From: Vitellaria paradoxa | Taxonomy: Eukaryota; Streptophyta; Magnoliopsida; Ericales; Sapotaceae | Reading direction: 5' to 3' | DNA: 64,000 bases | NCBI GenBank assembly: GCA_019916065.1 | Contig: CM034233.1 | Span: 40,154,862-40,218,861, forward strand | Shown here: in pieces, positions 63,519 to 64,000 of the stretch | Layout of the letters: every line of letters starts with the position of its first letter | Numbering within the stretch: the stretch's first letter is position 1 | Notes under the pieces: model-generated | Told to the model about the DNA's origin: nothing | Seen by the model: the letters and a program-made list of their open reading frames with translations, nothing else | The model's database searches: none | Position numbers and translations under genes: made by a program

Positions 63519-64000
63519 TTCTTTATCAATCAAGCACTTCTTGATTTAGGAGCTAGTGTGAACTTACTTCCCTATTCAGTGTACGAACAACTGGGCTTAG
63601 GAGAGATAAAACCTACCTGTGTGACTTTGCAACTTGCTGATAGATCAATTAAAGTCCCACGAGGTATATTTGTAGATGTACTGGTGCAAGTGAAAAATTT
63701 CTATTTTCCAGTAGATTTTATAATCCTTGATACACAACCACTCACCAGTTTGTCAGCACTAGATCAGACACCTGTAATTCTTGGATGGCCATTCTTAGCA
63801 ACTTCAAATGCCTTGATCAACTATAGGAATGGGTCCATGAAAATGTCATTTGGTAACATAGAATTTGAGACCAATACTTTTCATGTTACTAAACAACCAA
63901 AAGAGGTCTCTAAGGTACAAGAAGTAGATGTAGTGGAGACCATAGTGCAAGATTATATCGATTGTGAATTCTTCGAAGATCCTTTAGAAAGGGTATTATG
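63519..64000 (+). CDS. Athila protease and start of RT, unit 2, partial
   Basis: Open without a stop from 63519 (just after TAG 63516-63518) to the window end. The protease active-site LLDLGASVNLLPYS lies near 63540-63580, then VILGWPFLA, then the linker into [16 protein letters not shown], which begins the RT ORF in unit 1. Here protease and RT are one frame, whereas unit 1 has a frameshift and two stops between them. There is no suitable ATG at the start; it is an internal part of gag-pol. Confidence 0.85.

Larger units (their letters stand above)
50697..64000. repeat. Segmental tandem duplication, unit 2 (partial)
   Basis: Colinear with 30833-43990. It begins at about 50697 and runs off the window. 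It differs by scattered substitutions, small indels and a SINE found only here (55754-55872). The first 40 bp contain a 29-bp direct repeat absent from unit 1 (AACTCCAAGCTTAGGCTA at 50691 and 50720). Confidence 0.92.
59862..64000 (+). mobile_element. Athila-type element, unit 2, runs off window
   Basis: 5' LTR 59862-61268, primer-binding site 61275-61292 (TGGAGCCATTGCCGAGGA), gag 61484-63405, protease and the start of RT from 63519 onward. Colinear with 39879-43990. Confidence 0.88.

Overview
This window looks like repeat-rich plant nuclear DNA, most likely from a eudicot. I see no convincing host gene, rRNA or tRNA gene, or CRISPR array. Nearly all recognisable coding sequence belongs to LTR retrotransposons (Ty3/gypsy of the Athila, Tat and chromovirus kinds, and Ty1/copia), plus a truncated LINE and a SINE. 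AT-rich sequence, plant-type primer-binding sites, plant mobile domain and plant-transposon-protein ORFs all point to a plant. Nested elements carrying many stops suggest old heterochromatin, perhaps pericentromeric (inference).

Region 1 (1-7909) is the 5' part of a minus-strand Athila-like element: decayed gag, primer-binding site and 5' LTR. That LTR is split by a solo LTR (2081-6884, target duplication ATAGG), which is itself split by another solo LTR (3402-6123, target duplication CTATC). This is a three-level nest.

Region 2 (about 8317-30750) is a minus-strand Tat-lineage Ty3/gypsy element. Its 5' LTR lies on the right, with decayed gag, protease, reverse transcriptase, RNase H and integrase running leftward. 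Between pol and the 3' LTR are a tandem-repeat 3' UTR and an antisense ORF with a plant mobile domain. It is interrupted by a truncated LTR of the same family as 3402-6123 (11981-14650), a 5'-truncated LINE (19590-21164) and a solo LTR in gag (24263-27267). Its 5' LTR contains an inverted segment ending at a tiny LINE tail.

Region 3 (about 30833-64000) is a direct tandem duplication with a period near 20 kb. Each unit starts with a copia element on the minus strand (198-bp LTRs, internally deleted gag and protease). Then come an uncharacterised segment, a chromovirus integrase plus chromodomain remnant on the minus strand, and a plus-strand Athila-type element inserted into that integrase. 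Unit 1 (30833-50696) contains the Athila element through pol and its 3' ORF, which is itself tandemly duplicated with a 1036-bp unit. Unit 2 (50697 onward) runs off the window early in pol and alone carries a SINE.

The most unusual pattern is non-coding. LTRs of at least three families carry clusters of short palindromes (GGGCGCCC in two families, GGT-TCYRGA-CACC types in the third) spaced mostly 20-22 bp apart, about two DNA helical turns. I know of no standard annotation for this.
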